From Margaritifera margaritifera (Eukaryota; Mollusca; Bivalvia; Unionida; Margaritiferidae), in assembly GCA_029931535.1 (NCBI GenBank), contig JAQPZY010001695.1, positions 7,230,001 through 7,294,000 on the forward strand: a stretch of DNA of 64,000 bases. The letters run 5' to 3'. Under the pieces are notes generated by a model. The model had not been told where the DNA came from and ran no database searches. It saw nothing but the letters and a program-made list of their open reading frames with translations. Position numbers and translations under genes: made by a program. Every line of letters begins with the position of its first letter. The first letter of the stretch is position 1. Of this stretch, positions 12,660-25,689 are shown piece by piece.

Positions 12660-13937
12660 TCAGTTTGAGTGTGTTTCGAAAAGATTTCAGACAATACTTT
12701 TCCATAGACTACAGATTGTATTGAATAATTGGTAGGCACAGAAAGTTATGAATTATATTGTTAAAAAGTATTGTTACAAAAATGTTTTCGTAAAATATTT
12801 TTTCTTCAATTTTACAGGTCAAAATTTTCTGCAGTGAGTAAAGTTATTTTTACGATGAATGTATTTGCTCGTTTTTTTTTTTATTTATTATTTTTTCTTT
12901 TTTAAATCTCTACATTTCTCGGATAGGTTCACCAGGTGGAATTCATACAGTCGAGGTTGTCCAAATATACAACAAAAAAAAATTACTTTCTGAAAAACTG
13001 AACCCATTCCCGTACCTCATGGAATGCGAACACATTTGTCTTTTCCGTTGCTTAAGAGATATTCGAAACAGCACAAAGCAACACGGTTCCCAAATATACT
13101 GCGTTAACATCATCTGATAGCTAATTTCAGAAAGGTCTTTGTTCCTTAAATAGGTGTGTCGACAGATCGCTAGATTTGTTGTGCTATTTATATCACGAAG
13201 AGTTCAAATTCACATAGCTAACTCTAAGAATATCTGGATCATTTGGATGTTGGGATACAGTCATTTTTTAATGGACCAAGATGAAAAACTTTTATGAGCC
13301 TCTCTCATACTGATAGCGCAAACAAAAGTTTTAGCTCTAAATCTTCACATAATCAGAACGGAGAAGTCTCAAATTGTTTTCAAAATAGCCATAAGACATT
13401 CTTGCATATAAATATAGAATATATTTGTGTGTGTGTATATATATCCTTGCGTCATAATATAGATATATTTATGGATTGATATTATTGTTAAGTTGAAACC
13501 ATAATAGTTTTGTCTTTTTTAAAAAAAAACAATAAGTAGGTTCAATTCATTCCCTTAATAGTCATGCTAGTCACTGATTTTCAGTAATTATATTATATAC
13601 ACTATGTTGGATGTTATACATTGAAATAAACAACACGTCGGGAATCTATTTTCATCGCAAAATTAGGTAAAATTGTAAGATTGTTGTGGGTTTATATTTT
13701 TTTTAAGTTTCAGCATGTCATACATTATTTTAATACCCTATACTACTGTTTTAAATCTTAGAATAGTACAGTTTTTAAATAAAAACAATAATCTGATCAA
13801 TGAAAAATATACATTTAACGTGAAGTATGCATGAGTTTCAGGAAGGAGTTTTTTCTTTGTATAGTGTGTGTGTGGGGGGGGGGGGGCCGCAGGGGAGATT
13901 GGTGTTTGTACCGCTAACTGTGTACCATCTTGAAATA

Positions 13938-13970
<33 letters not shown>

Positions 13971-14784
13971 CATTTATCGAAACGTCGGTGTGCTTTATTA
14001 ATCGAGATTAATTGTCAAAAGCTTCAAAAATAGCAGATAAAACTCCTGCATTTTATCAGAAGGTTTTATTCTTCTTTCCTTTCTTTTTTCTCTTTGTTTT
14101 TAATTTATTTATTTATTTGGTGGTGTGTAGGGTAATTAGTTTGGAAGTGAATACATTGCTTAGTTAGATAGCCCCAATTCTGTTGTATTTATTTATTTAT
14201 TTATTGAGTACAACTTTTATTATACTCGACAAAAGTATCACAGCAAGTTCAGTCCAATCAGCAAGAAGTCTTGTATTATTATGCAGATAAACTACTAACG
14301 GACTAATAATCACACAAATATCACTTTGTTGAGTATGCAACGAAAATTACATACAACAATCGTAAGAATCATTATCCATTTTTTTTAAAAACAATTTTGT
14401 TCTTTTTCTTTAAAATTTTCCTACAGAGTTACCATTCTTCTACATGATAAACATAATTTTATGATAAAATGCTTGGAGACTTCGAAGTGTGTATAATAAT
14501 GGTTGCAGTAATCAGCAATTTTTTTTAAAATAATTTTTTTGTTTAATCACAACTGCTAGATTTACTTGTCAAAAACTATTACGCCGTCTAAGTATGTATT
14601 AGCGAATAGGCTTATTTAATAAAGAAAAATAACAAACACAGAATTTAAAATATTTGAATTTAAATAATAAAAACAAAACTGGAAAAATACTTATTTTTAA
14701 TCAAAGAATATTATTCTTTTTAGCGAAGGAAAGAAAACTTAAGCAGTATAAATAAATATTCATTCCAAAAAGACCATCTCTCTG

Positions 14785-14785
<1 letters not shown>
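12660..14785. other. No gene recognised
   Basis: AT-rich. It holds a poly-G tract at 13873-13887, a (TTA)n run at 13938-13972 and (TTTA)n runs near 14.1-14.2 kb. No coding frame with supporting features. Confidence 0.45.
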
Positions 14786-14788
<3 letters not shown>

Positions 14789-14862
<74 letters not shown>

Positions 14863-14868
14863 TATACC
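14789..14868 (+). repeat. (AT)n microsatellite
   Basis: Alternating AT with single C interruptions. Confidence 0.97.
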
Positions 14869-15704
14869 TGAGTTCATGAAAAGAAATAAATTTATATAAG
14901 AGATATCAGTTACAAAGACAAAAATCAATACAAGTGTATCGGAAGTTTGTAATACTATTAATTGAATAATAAATGCAAGCCTAAAATATAATATAAATCA
15001 TAAATACGGATCTAAAAATATATATTCGAATTCCACCTTAACCCAAATTAGATCATATTGTAATATTTCTAAGCTGAATGTCAACTCATTACCTGCAGCC
15101 TTCTTAATGATCGGAGAAGTAAATGTTAAATATAACAATATCTGTTTCACCGTTTTCAAAAGTTCCATGCAACGATTTTAGACAAAGTTTCCAGGGAACA
15201 GGTGCAATCTCCTGACTCACAAGAAATGTATTTATTATTACTATAATAGTATCGCGCATGGTTGGTTTCGAATGACTCATTCACATACCATGGAACCGGT
15301 AGAAACAGCTTTAAGATGAAGGGAAGGGAATATCTCATATGATGAGTGATAATTTTTCCATAAAGTAAAGATTTATGGAGTAGAAAACTGTTTGTGTTTT
15401 AAGACTTGAACGATTGCTCTTTTATTCACAACTTTAAAGTACAACACGGAAATATGCCTTACGTGAAAGGTGATAGAAATAATTTGAAAAATCGTATGGC
15501 TAACATTTTCTCTTGTACAAGAAAGTACAAATGACTGAATACTACATTTCAATAGCCGATGAAACCACAGGTACTTAGGGACTTGATAGTCAACTAATTT
15601 GAATTGGACAATTGGTGCAACCTCGGCCCTTTTCATGAAAATAAGACTCGGTTGTATCGCATTCGCAACATCGAGGTCAATCCTACGGATCATACCTCAA
15701 ATGT

Positions 15705-15925
15705 ATGTCGATGGCTGCCATTCGGACTACTTCGGCTATTTACGAAACAAGGATTGACAGAGAAGTTACGAATGATCAAACTATTTTTTTCATTTGTAAC
15801 CGCTCGGTTAATTCTACGGTCATTCCAATCGTAGAAATAGCTGAGGTGATTCGAATAGTTTGGTTTTCTTTTTTTGCGGAGAAATTTCCGGGGAACAAAA
15901 TGTATGGTTTTTCTGTAAACGAACC
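15705..15925 (-). repeat. Unnamed interspersed repeat, copy 2
   Basis: The reverse complement aligns over most of its length with the copy at 7.6 kb, including TGTCAATCCTTGTTTCGTAA versus TGTCAAGCCTTGTTTGGTAA. It carries its own small deletions. Confidence 0.6.
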
Positions 15926-16244
15926 GGGATCATGTGACAAAATATAGCGTCACTGTGTATCTAAAAACTAAAGTATTATTTCATTAAATAAAGATTTAAA
16001 CGCTACTTTCAAATAACAATATATCTCTTGACTTGAATGTGTTTAATTGACCTGTTATTTAGTCCATAAACGTTCAGAAAACATATCGTAGGCAGTGTAC
16101 TACTTCGTTGTGCAAGAATGTCTGTGCTGCTTATTTATTTTGTTAATTTTATCATTATCCCCAAAATTTTGGAAATCAATCCGGCTTATACACATCCGAT
16201 GTTTTTTTTTTTTTTTTTTTTTTGCTTGACAGAAAAAGACCGAG

Positions 16245-16893
16245 GTTGCATTACATATCCCCCAGTAGTAGAATGCATTACATATCCCCCAGTACTGAAC
16301 CATATAATGCATTACATATCCCCCAGTACTGAACCATAGAATGCATTACATATCCCCCAGTGCTGACCCATAGAATGCATTACATATCCCCCAGTACTGA
16401 CCCATGGAATGCATTACATATCCCCCAGTACTGACCCATATAATGCATTACATATCCCCCAGTACTGACCCATATAATGCATTACATATACCCCAATACT
16501 GACCCATAGAATGCATTACATATACCACAGTACTGACCCACAGAATGCATTCCATATCCTCCAGTATTGACCCATAGAATGCATTACATATCCCCCAGTA
16601 CTAGAACGCATTCCATATCCCCAGTACTGACCCATACAATGCATTCCATATCCCCCAGAACTAGAACACGTTATATATCCCCCAGTATTGACCCATAGAA
16701 TGCATTCCATATCCCCCAGTACTGACCCATAGAATGTATTCCATAACCCACAGTACTGACCCATATAATGCACTACATATTCCCCAGTACTGACCCATAG
16801 AATGCATTACATATCCCCCAGTATTATTCTAGAATGCATTTCATATCCCCCAGTACTGACCCATAGAATGCATTCTACGTCCCCCAGTACTGA
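16245..16893 (+). repeat. Minisatellite, about 34-36 bp x19
   Basis: Unit AATGCATTACATATCCCCCA followed by GTACTGACCCATAG. Copies vary in length and sequence. A poly-T tract of about 23 lies just upstream (16202-16223). Confidence 0.95.
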
Positions 16894-16894
16894 C

Positions 16895-17844
16895 ACTTGC
16901 GCTTCCTCTCCAATGGACAGTTTGCTTTCTCAAAGTAAAAAAAAAAAAAGAACAGGGAACATATTGTTCGTTTATTACGGGGACATTATGTTAGTCTTAG
17001 CTAAGGGCGTGGCTCTCTGGGAATAAAGTAATATTGCGTTTTATGTACCACCGAAGTAAAAACAAAACAATACCGAAGAAGGTTCTTTGGAATGGTAGAA
17101 AAGGGGAAATCCATATTGTAAAATATCATGTTTTAAAGATCTATATGAAAGTCAGCCAACTGGAAACATCTTAAAATTCACTTCAAACCCTTCGTACAAT
17201 AGTCGCTTATCCCAACTATTTTAATTTGCGGGTTTGTTCTGAAAATTATGTTGTAAGCCTGTCAATGTTTTCGGATTTTAACAAGCCAAGCACTGGAAAT
17301 TTGGATTCTGTGCCAACAGATGAATATAAATATCAAATATTCAGAAGATGCAGTGGGGTTCTTTTTCTTTTTCTTTTTTTCTCTCCCAACATTGAAAATT
17401 GTTGTTGAAAGAACTGAAATTGCAAATAATTATTTTCATCACAACAAACATTCGTATTTCGTCTTTTCAGTTTCTCCGTAAAAACAAATTCCTTACTTTG
17501 TATTTAATAGAAACATAAAAGGAAATTTTGTCAAAATATACTTGATGATATTAAAGAAAAGAAAATGGAATTAAAAATTTTCATTGAGGGAAAAGCCACA
17601 GTCAGAATGCAATTTACACTCGAATTATTTTACATCACAAGGCTATATGGAATACAAAAATTATTAATGCATATAGTTTGCTTCACAGTTTCCGATCATT
17701 AGAAAATCGGTCGTTCTTGATTCTATGTCTGTAATTCCGAACATGAGACAAAAAATCTAAAATATGTGAATTTTCTTTGACGTTTTTCAGTTGAAACCTA
17801 TTTTATTTGATTCTTGTCCAGACTACTCAATTTTGATAGCAATA

Positions 17845-17885
<41 letters not shown>

Positions 17886-19056
17886 CTCTCCAATGTCAAC
17901 AGACTCTCACTTGTAAAAGTAAACAGGAGGTCACAAGTCATTGTTAGTTTACTTTTTGTTGTTGTTGTTGTTGTTTTAGTCGGCATTATAATTGGTACAC
18001 CTGCACTTGTTGATTGATACGATAATTAGACTTTTTGATCAAAGACGACAGTGGATCAAATGCATTATACAAAATCACATAAATTATGTTGGCATTACGG
18101 TGCAAAAACAATTTCTGAAAACAAATATAGTTACACCACAGTTTTGAGAGAAACACGAGTATCTCTCTCGAGGACTCAAAAACAGTGGTAAGAAGGTCAC
18201 GCAGTCCAGCGATTTTATTAGTAAGGAATATCTAACAGTTTCATTTCGTTAAAGATAACTACTGTCAAAAAAAAAAATAAAAGAAGCCACGGATATATTT
18301 TGATATATGAATAATTAATGAGCATATCTGTAAACTATGAATCCGTTTCTTTATTCACGTAGATTTAATGACTGAATTCAGATTTTGATTTCACCTTACT
18401 TACAATGGCCAGATTTTGTTCGGGCAGTTTTGTAGTGCGTTGCTTTAATAGACCAATCAAATCACCGCTCTAATTTTGTGCCGATTTCACATCTGCTTTT
18501 GTTTAGCTGCTACCCGGCCGTCTGCTACACTCGCTCACTCGCTAAACAAACGTTGTCCCGACAGAGGGTATTCTATGTTGGCTGCTAGTCCCTTGAGTTT
18601 CTTATCTTTCTTAACTGTTCAGGCCAGGTAAGCTGAGGATAAGTTTGTCGCGGTTGCGCCGTAGGAACTGGTGAAGTTTACAAGTAGCCCCTCTTTCCAA
18701 CTCAAAATCGAGTAGATAAAACTGGTCAATAAGAGTTCAGATATCGTCATTTCAAAATTATTATCACGTTCTTCGAGATTTAATCACTAAGACCACGAGA
18801 CCACAATCGCCGTAACTGAAGGATTCACGGTACTGATTCAACTGCCATAGTAAACCCATGGAAAGACAATAATATTAAAAAAATTAAATAACTTTAAATT
18901 TCAAAATATTCATGATCAATCCTATATCTCTCAGTACAGACCCATCCTTAATGCAAGTTTTTTTTGTGGAGAAAATCATACGAGCCGCTATATTTGTTTA
19001 TCGACATATGTATGAAACAAGTGTTTCCAATTCCGTACTTAAAGAATCTGGTGCTA
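16895..19056. other. No confirmed gene; weak exon-like signal near 18.6 kb
   Basis: Mostly AT-rich. 18440-18640 is GC-richer, with CCAAT (about 18461) and a donor-like CCAG|GTAAGC at 18627, but no protein or partner exon is recognised. Confidence 0.35.
17847..17890 (+). repeat. (TC)n microsatellite
   Basis: About 44 bp. A (TTG)n run follows at about 17957-17975. Confidence 0.95.
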
Positions 19057-19064
19057 CTTGCTGT

Positions 19065-19236
19065 CAGTGCTGGATAACCCAATAGGCAGACTAAGCACGT
19101 GCTTCGGGCACCAGCAAAGCAAGGGTCAAAAAAAAAAAAAGGGGAAATTTCGGGGGGGGGGGGGTTTATTACTTGGGGGGGGGGCACCATAGTCTTTTCA
19201 GTGCTTAGGGCCTCTAAAGGTCTTAATCCGGCCCTG
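19065..19236 (+). mobile_element. Non-autonomous hAT-like element (172 bp)
   Basis: The ends are CAGTGCTGGAT and ATCCGGCCCTG (9/11 as inverted repeats). The flanks CTTGCTGT (19057-19064) and CTTGCAGT (19237-19244) are an 8-bp target duplication with one mismatch. The interior has A and G homopolymer runs. Confidence 0.75.
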
Positions 19237-19244
19237 CTTGCAGT

Positions 19245-21680
19245 ATTAAGTGTTCCTATGCCAAATGTGTCAGAAGGCTGACATTTAATCAATTGAACGT
19301 TGTCTTTTTTCAGTTACAAATTGCATAAACTTTCAATAGATTCTTTTTCCTAAAATTGTACTTTTCATTATCAACCAATCATGGTCCTCCAAACCCGTAT
19401 AAACTCTATTTTAGATAAAAAAAACCCGTATATCCTCTTTTTTTTATATTCACCCATTTCTGGACTGGTTCGTATTTTTCGGTATAATTAGTACATCGAG
19501 TTCTCAAAGGATCATCGTGACTGACACTCAGTCTACAACACGCAAAGCGATTACATTGTGCATTCATAAATACAAGTTTGGATAAATCTCTATTGAATGT
19601 AATAAACAAAATGAGATCATAATCCAGTTAAACTCTCTTGGGAATCAATGTTGCTATTGACTGACATAATTTTAAACAAATATAATGATATTTACTTTTA
19701 TTTATTTATTTCACTTTGGTTAAGTCTATTACTCTCATCATGCTTGTGCATCATTTGCAACTAAGTGGGGTTAATAGAAAAGAGTTTGATTGACATTTCC
19801 ATGGTTATTCGCTGGCCTGCATTGTGTAGCTTAGGGGTAAATTGTCAAGAAATCAACAGCTTCCGGTTTATAACGGCGTTTGTTTCTCACCTTGTATTTA
19901 TATATACATATTGGCATTTAGGTGGAAATTTCAGACAGGATTTTATACAAGTTTTTCGGTGTGAGTGCCTTCTATGGGTAAGTACCGGAAGATTAAATAC
20001 GACAGCTTTTATTTATTGTAACTGATTATAATGTGTAAAGGGAAACGACTCCTAAACGAGTATACTATCACGTCCCACACTATGAACCATCGCCGCGAAG
20101 TCGACATCTGCTATCTGACGAGCCACTACACAGTTGTTTATATTATCCCTACGCCAAGCAGCTCGATGGACATGTATGTAAGTTAAGATTCCAACAAAAT
20201 TGAAATTGTTTTGTTGTGATGACTTACTAAAGTAATACTGATATATTTCTTGATTGTAATTAGAACCAAATAAAATTCTTCGTAAAAATGTGGTTTTGTT
20301 AAACGTTAAATTTCCCATGCTCATTGGAGTATTTCCGTTGTGAAACTTTGGAGGTGAGAAGTTCTTGCACGTTGTGAAACTCTTCAATTTCAGAGGTAAG
20401 CAATTTTTTCACGTAGTCCGCAATCCCCTGATACCTTAGTGAAAGTGATCGGTTTTGAAAAAAAAAACAAAAAAAAAAACAAAAAAAAAAAACAAACAAA
20501 CAAACAGAAAAAGTCAGTGAACTTTTGAAGTTTGTCCCGTTCCAAAGTCAGTGTTGATGAAACGTGATCTTCCCATTCCTGTTTCATTAATATAGCTATC
20601 ATGTCATCGTACGGTTTTAATTACATTCCTACTCGGAAAGTACATGCGATACAGAAAAATATGGGTATATAGTTATGAAACCATGAGGATTACCTTTTTT
20701 TCTCTTCAAACAGACATGGACAATTTCTGTTTATCATTTTTTATGAATCAATCGTAGCCCGATTCCAGAGCTTTTTATGTACCAATTAAACTATGGGACC
20801 AAGGTATCTTTTTGTAAAGAATACAGTAAAACTTCGATAACTCAAACATCAATCACTCGAATACTTGGCATCACTCGAATACTTGGCATCACTTGAACAC
20901 TTGGCAGCACTCGAATACTTGGCATCACTTGAAGGATTTCATCAGTTCCTCTGTAAGACATTGTCTTGTCTGCGACCTTGAAAAACTCGATACTATCGAA
21001 AAATTGAACAATACAATTTGGCTTGCAGCTCTTTGAGTAATCGAAATTACGTATACTTTTTGTATTGAGGCTGTGTGGTTCATCACAAGATCATCCTTCT
21101 TTTTTCTTTAACTGTTTTTTAATGCTTACTTTGAAACAAATCTTAGGACTTTTGTCGTCTTTAGAAAAAAAATGATGTCTAGTCTTACTATTTTTTGTAA
21201 TTTCATTGAACACCAAGAACTGATGAACACTTGAACAACATCTCTTTTGTTTTACCGTTACAACTTTTTTCCTCACATTATCTTTTATTTCTTCTTAGAA
21301 AGTCATTTTCACTTTCTATAGTTCATGATTATACCTGTTTTGGTATTTGTCTAAATGCCATCCATTTTTGCATGGTACATATGCTAGTATTCTCCATATG
21401 TGCAGCGAATTTGAAACCTATCCCAGCTACAATTTCTGAAAATGTTAAACCAACATCATGTTATGACGTTAAAAATCAAAGTACATGCGGAATTATAGGG
21501 ATTTCATGGGTGATATCCCTTCGTTAAACACTTTGAATAGGGTGGCCATAAACCTGTGAAAGAGGTGATACTCTGTTAAAACATTGACAAAATAGGAATT
21601 CACAAAGTGCGTCGCTGTCACAATTTGTGCACAAATAGTACAATGTGGTGCACTTCCATAAAAGTACACAGAACCAGTAG
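19245..21680. other. No gene recognised
   Basis: A small minisatellite at 20.85 kb and an A-rich tract at 20460-20505. Open frames are short and low-complexity. Confidence 0.45.
20850..20935 (+). repeat. Minisatellite, about 18 bp x4-5
   Basis: Unit CACTCGAATACTTGGCAT with C/T and A/G variants. Confidence 0.85.
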
Positions 21681-21683
21681 CGG

Positions 21684-21851
<168 letters not shown>

Positions 21852-22552
21852 ACATTTAATTATTTAATTATTTATTGGGTTTTTTGTGTTTTTTATTTAA
21901 GTTATTTAAGTTTACACTTTTTCATTATCTTGGATGGTTTTTCTTCTCTCTGCCAAAATATAAATATTGAGTGTTGTACACGTGTCACTCTTTGTATATG
22001 TTTGTCTTTGTGTATGTATTTCATTATCTCTTGAGGAAGACCTTGCTTTACGTCGAGATGTAGGGAAAGGTTGTTATTTTCCCCGCTCCGTTATCTAACT
22101 ATTGTGCAATTATAGTAGAATAAGAACCACACTTTTTGGATTAACTTCCACTAAGAATTCGTTAAAACGTCTTCAGCCTCAGGAATCTCTCCTCATCAAT
22201 GATTTTGTTTTACAAACTACAGTCAGTTGTATACCATGAGAAACCGGTTTTGTGTGAATTGGATAAAGCCATTACTAAAACATTTGAAATCTATATCCTG
22301 GCAGTGTTTTTTGATGAAAAACATATCTACATCATCCAGAATAGATTAAAATGACACCACGAGTACGACAGTTTACTACTTGTTTCAGTCATGTCTGATA
22401 ATAATAATGGCATTTATTAAGCCATTAGGTCTACCTTCTAGGTACATATTTTTGTCTTATTTCTGCTTCTTCAATTTACTTTAATAAGTCCTGTAATGAG
22501 TCACGGAGCACAACACGGTATTTTCCTACGTTTTGATTTAAACTAGAGCTGA

Positions 22553-22731
22553 TGTTGGTTTGTTTCTATTGGCACTTTTAAGATATTATTGGCCATACCG
22601 TGCCAAGGAATTGGGCGCTTAGTGCCTTTCACAAGAACACACTGAGGCAGCCAACCCGTTCTGGCCTGGGGGGTATCGAACCCGCGACCCCTGGATTTCG
22701 AGACGCTTTACGAACTGAACTACCGCTGTCA
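22553..22731 (-). mobile_element. tRNA-derived SINE (second family)
   Basis: On the minus strand an A-box-like GGTAGTTCAGTTCGTAAAG (22706-22724) and a B box GGGTTCGATACC (22672-22683) are followed by a body unlike that of the 4.5 kb SINE, ending in a short A-rich tail. Confidence 0.7.
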
Positions 22732-22845
22732 AAACACGTAGATAAATTGCAGGTTACAGTGACTTAAATACATTGAATTCGGGTTATCTTCCTCGAGTAT
22801 TTAGGTCAAGAAATCTATCTTTTACTTTTAATACGACCACTGTAT

Positions 22846-23206
22846 ATAACATGTCTGAGCAATTTATAATCTAAGTTTGCCTTGACTAAGTTTGCCCTGT
22901 CTAAGTTTTCCCTGTCTAAGTTTGCCCATAGTAGAAGACAGGGCATCCAATCATGTCTGAGACATGTATAATCTAAGTTTGCCCTGTCTAAGTTTGCCAT
23001 AGTAGAAGACAGGGCATCCAATCATGTCAGAGACATTTATAATCTAAATTTGCCCATAGTAGAAGACAGGGCATCCAATCATGTCTGAGACATTTATAAT
23101 CTAAGTTTGCCCATAGTAGAAGACAGGGCATCCAATCATGTCTTAGACATTTATAATCTAAGTTTGCCCATAGCAGAAGACAGGGCATCCAATCATGTCT
23201 GAGACA
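22846..23206 (+). repeat. Minisatellite, about 57 bp x5-6 with shorter sub-units
   Basis: Unit contains AGTTTGCCCATAGTAGAAGA, CAGGGCATCCAATCATGTCT and GAGACATTTATAATCTA. The first part holds repeats of a short TAAGTTTGCCCTGTC sub-unit. Confidence 0.95.
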
Positions 23207-23712
23207 TAGGGTTAATTGTAACCATCAGCAGGCTTTCGGTAAAGTTGTTTCTGTCCAAAAACTGAAACGAAGAATTGTCACACAATTTAAAAATAGGTTT
23301 TTTACTCTGCGTAGAACTATTTATTTCGAATATTTGTATTACTGATCCTTGATAGTTTTCCTTTCTTTGGTAATATTTACAGGTCATCCTGGGAATTATT
23401 TAAATGTTCCGTTTTTCTGCTGATTCATTAGTGTCTCTTTTTTAACTGAAAGGTCGAGAATAAACCATAAAAAAGGGAAAGATTTCACCTGAGCTCAGTG
23501 TGAACTGACTTAGCGGAAAGAAAAAAAAAAAAAAAAAAAAAAAAAGAAATTCACGGCTTATTTATTGGCGTGTCTATTTCTTTAAAACCGGTGTTATTCT
23601 TTTTGTAAAAACTCTATCAGACAAAGATTAAATGAAAAATATTTTCTACCTTGAATACAGAGGTCCATAATTCAGGTAAGCAATAAGTATATCGAATTTG
23701 CCACAGCACAGG

Positions 23713-23837
23713 CAAAGCCGGATTAAGGTGGTAGGAGTCCCTGGAGCAATTTCAAAAAAGCGCCCTCCCCCCACCATTTCACTGCGGGGGGCCCGGGAGC
23801 AACTGCATCATGTGCTCCGTCTTTAATTCCGGCCTTG
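23713..23837 (+). mobile_element. Short hAT-like element (125 bp)
   Basis: The ends are CAAAGCCGGATT and AATTCCGGCCTTG, related to the 19.1 kb element. The flanks AGCACAGG and AGCATAAG match at 6/8 positions. The interior is G/C-run rich. The call is weaker than the 19.1 and 44.6 kb elements. Confidence 0.5.
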
Positions 23838-23886
23838 AGCATAAGTCAAGCTTACGACTTCCGATGTTCAGTTATTCTGTTCATAT

Positions 23887-23888
<2 letters not shown>

Positions 23889-23946
<58 letters not shown>
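23889..23946 (+). repeat. (AT)n microsatellite
   Basis: About 58 bp of alternating AT. Confidence 0.97.
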
Positions 23947-23949
<3 letters not shown>

Positions 23950-24317
23950 CGAGTTCGAAATTACTTCCACATTTCACTTCGCCCGTTGAGAGTAGTAATT
24001 ATCGGAAGGAAAAATCTCAGAATTCGTCTAGCGAGAATAGTTGCGCATTTTACAGATACAAGTTCTAGATAGTACCTCAAGAAATTTCCCTAATATTAAT
24101 AGATGGGAATACTTACACATTTTGTATGTTCAAAAATGGTGTGATATTTTGACGTTCGAAAAACCCGCTTCAATTTCAAGACATTTCGATAGTTGAGACA
24201 TACTGTGCAATGTCAAAAACACATTTTTATGTCTGAATTCCTCGCTTGAGTCTCTCTTCGGATCTGGCTCGCGTACCAGTATTACACTACAATCTTGTGT
24301 TTCTTTTGATGGTTAGT

Positions 24318-25085
24318 CTCATTCAACCAGACTCTCGCATAAAACTGAAAGAACTTTGTTTTTGATGTCCAAAAAATACACCATTGATACCGTAAAGGTC
24401 AACAGTACTGTTTGTGCATAAATGATAAATGTAAACATATTTATTATGAACTTTAAAGGTTGTAGAAAGTCTTGATATCAAAGCAGTCAATGCACGCCGC
24501 AGTTTATGCAATGAGTGAGTTAGTGTCACAGTCTGATTTACAAGACATTCATGTAGAAGCAAAAATCTGTATTAACTCTATATACTTCATGTGGTGGTCC
24601 CAAAACACAGATAAAACTATGAAAATTTTGCATATATGTGATCTAAGCTTTTGTTAGGAATGCTGACTAACCTGCCAAGCAATCAGCGACTTTCCCAGTT
24701 ATTTTTGGCAAGCATCGTTTTGAGCGTTATAATAATTTGTATAGACCTATTCTTCCCTGGTACCCGACCTAAATTGGCAAGACAATATCATAGGCCAGTA
24801 ACTAGTAAATTCTGTGTTTCCCGATTAGTCAGTGACGTCATTCGTATAGCGGCTAGTTTGCACATGTCTCGTTGAACTGCAGTGATTGGTTGATGCGTAA
24901 CGTAGACACGGTGCATCATGGAGGAAAAAGTAGGGAGATTCCATACTTTCACTACGATGGAAGATGATAGTTATCTGCTGTCTTCCGAGTACTGGAAGTG
25001 TGACGCAGTTGTCAGCGAATGACATATTCCCGTTCAGTTAGACCTCTCGCGTGACTCCTTGAGATGTTCGACATACGAGAGTCTG
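24318..25085. mobile_element. Related interspersed repeat with rearranged blocks
   Basis: The terminus CTCATTCAACCAGACTCTCG occurs at 24318. A second related terminus, CGTTCAGTTAGACCTCTCGC, lies at about 25031 in the same direction. Between them are two blocks that also occur in the 47.4 kb element but in the opposite order. Confidence 0.55.
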
Positions 25086-25546
25086 TTAAATAGTGACCCA
25101 CAATGTTAAATTCTCCTTGTCCCCAGAGTGTCGTCCAATGTTAATTCTTTGTATGTTTTCAACATTAAATTCCCCTTGTCCTCAGAGGGTTATCTTTTCA
25201 AGATCGCCGGAGAGTGGATTTTTCCATTGTCCTCATAGTGCCATTTTTCTCCCCATACCGTCATCCATAACTACTTTCCATCTAAGATTAGCCAGTGAAG
25301 GAGCAGGTGTCAGCCTGGTTCATACCCACCTTCTCACAATTATAAATTTAATAAACATGTACATTTAGGGCACCTAATTTTTAATAATAATAATAATAAT
25401 AATAATAATGTTTGCAATAGTCCATCGATGATTACAATTAGCCTTGCATGTCTTCAAGCCTTCGTGATAGAAACTCCAGCGCATTTAAGCCCTCAGCAGC
25501 ACAATTTCATGACATTTGTACGTCATTATATTCAGTCTGGTTTAGA

Positions 25547-25672
25547 ATGTAGTCAAGCAGCCCACTGGCTGCTGTTTGAATGTAGTCATTCAGCCCACTG
25601 GCTGCTGTTTGAATGTAGTCATGCAGCCCACTGGCTGCTGTTTGAATGTAGTCATGCAGCCCACTGGCCGCT
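25547..25672 (+). repeat. Minisatellite, 33 bp x4
   Basis: Unit GTAGTCATGCAGCCCACTGG plus CTGCTGTTTGAAT. The period is divisible by three, so all frames stay open, but there is no other coding evidence. Confidence 0.95.
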
Positions 25673-25689
25673 GTTTCTTCAAACAAGAG

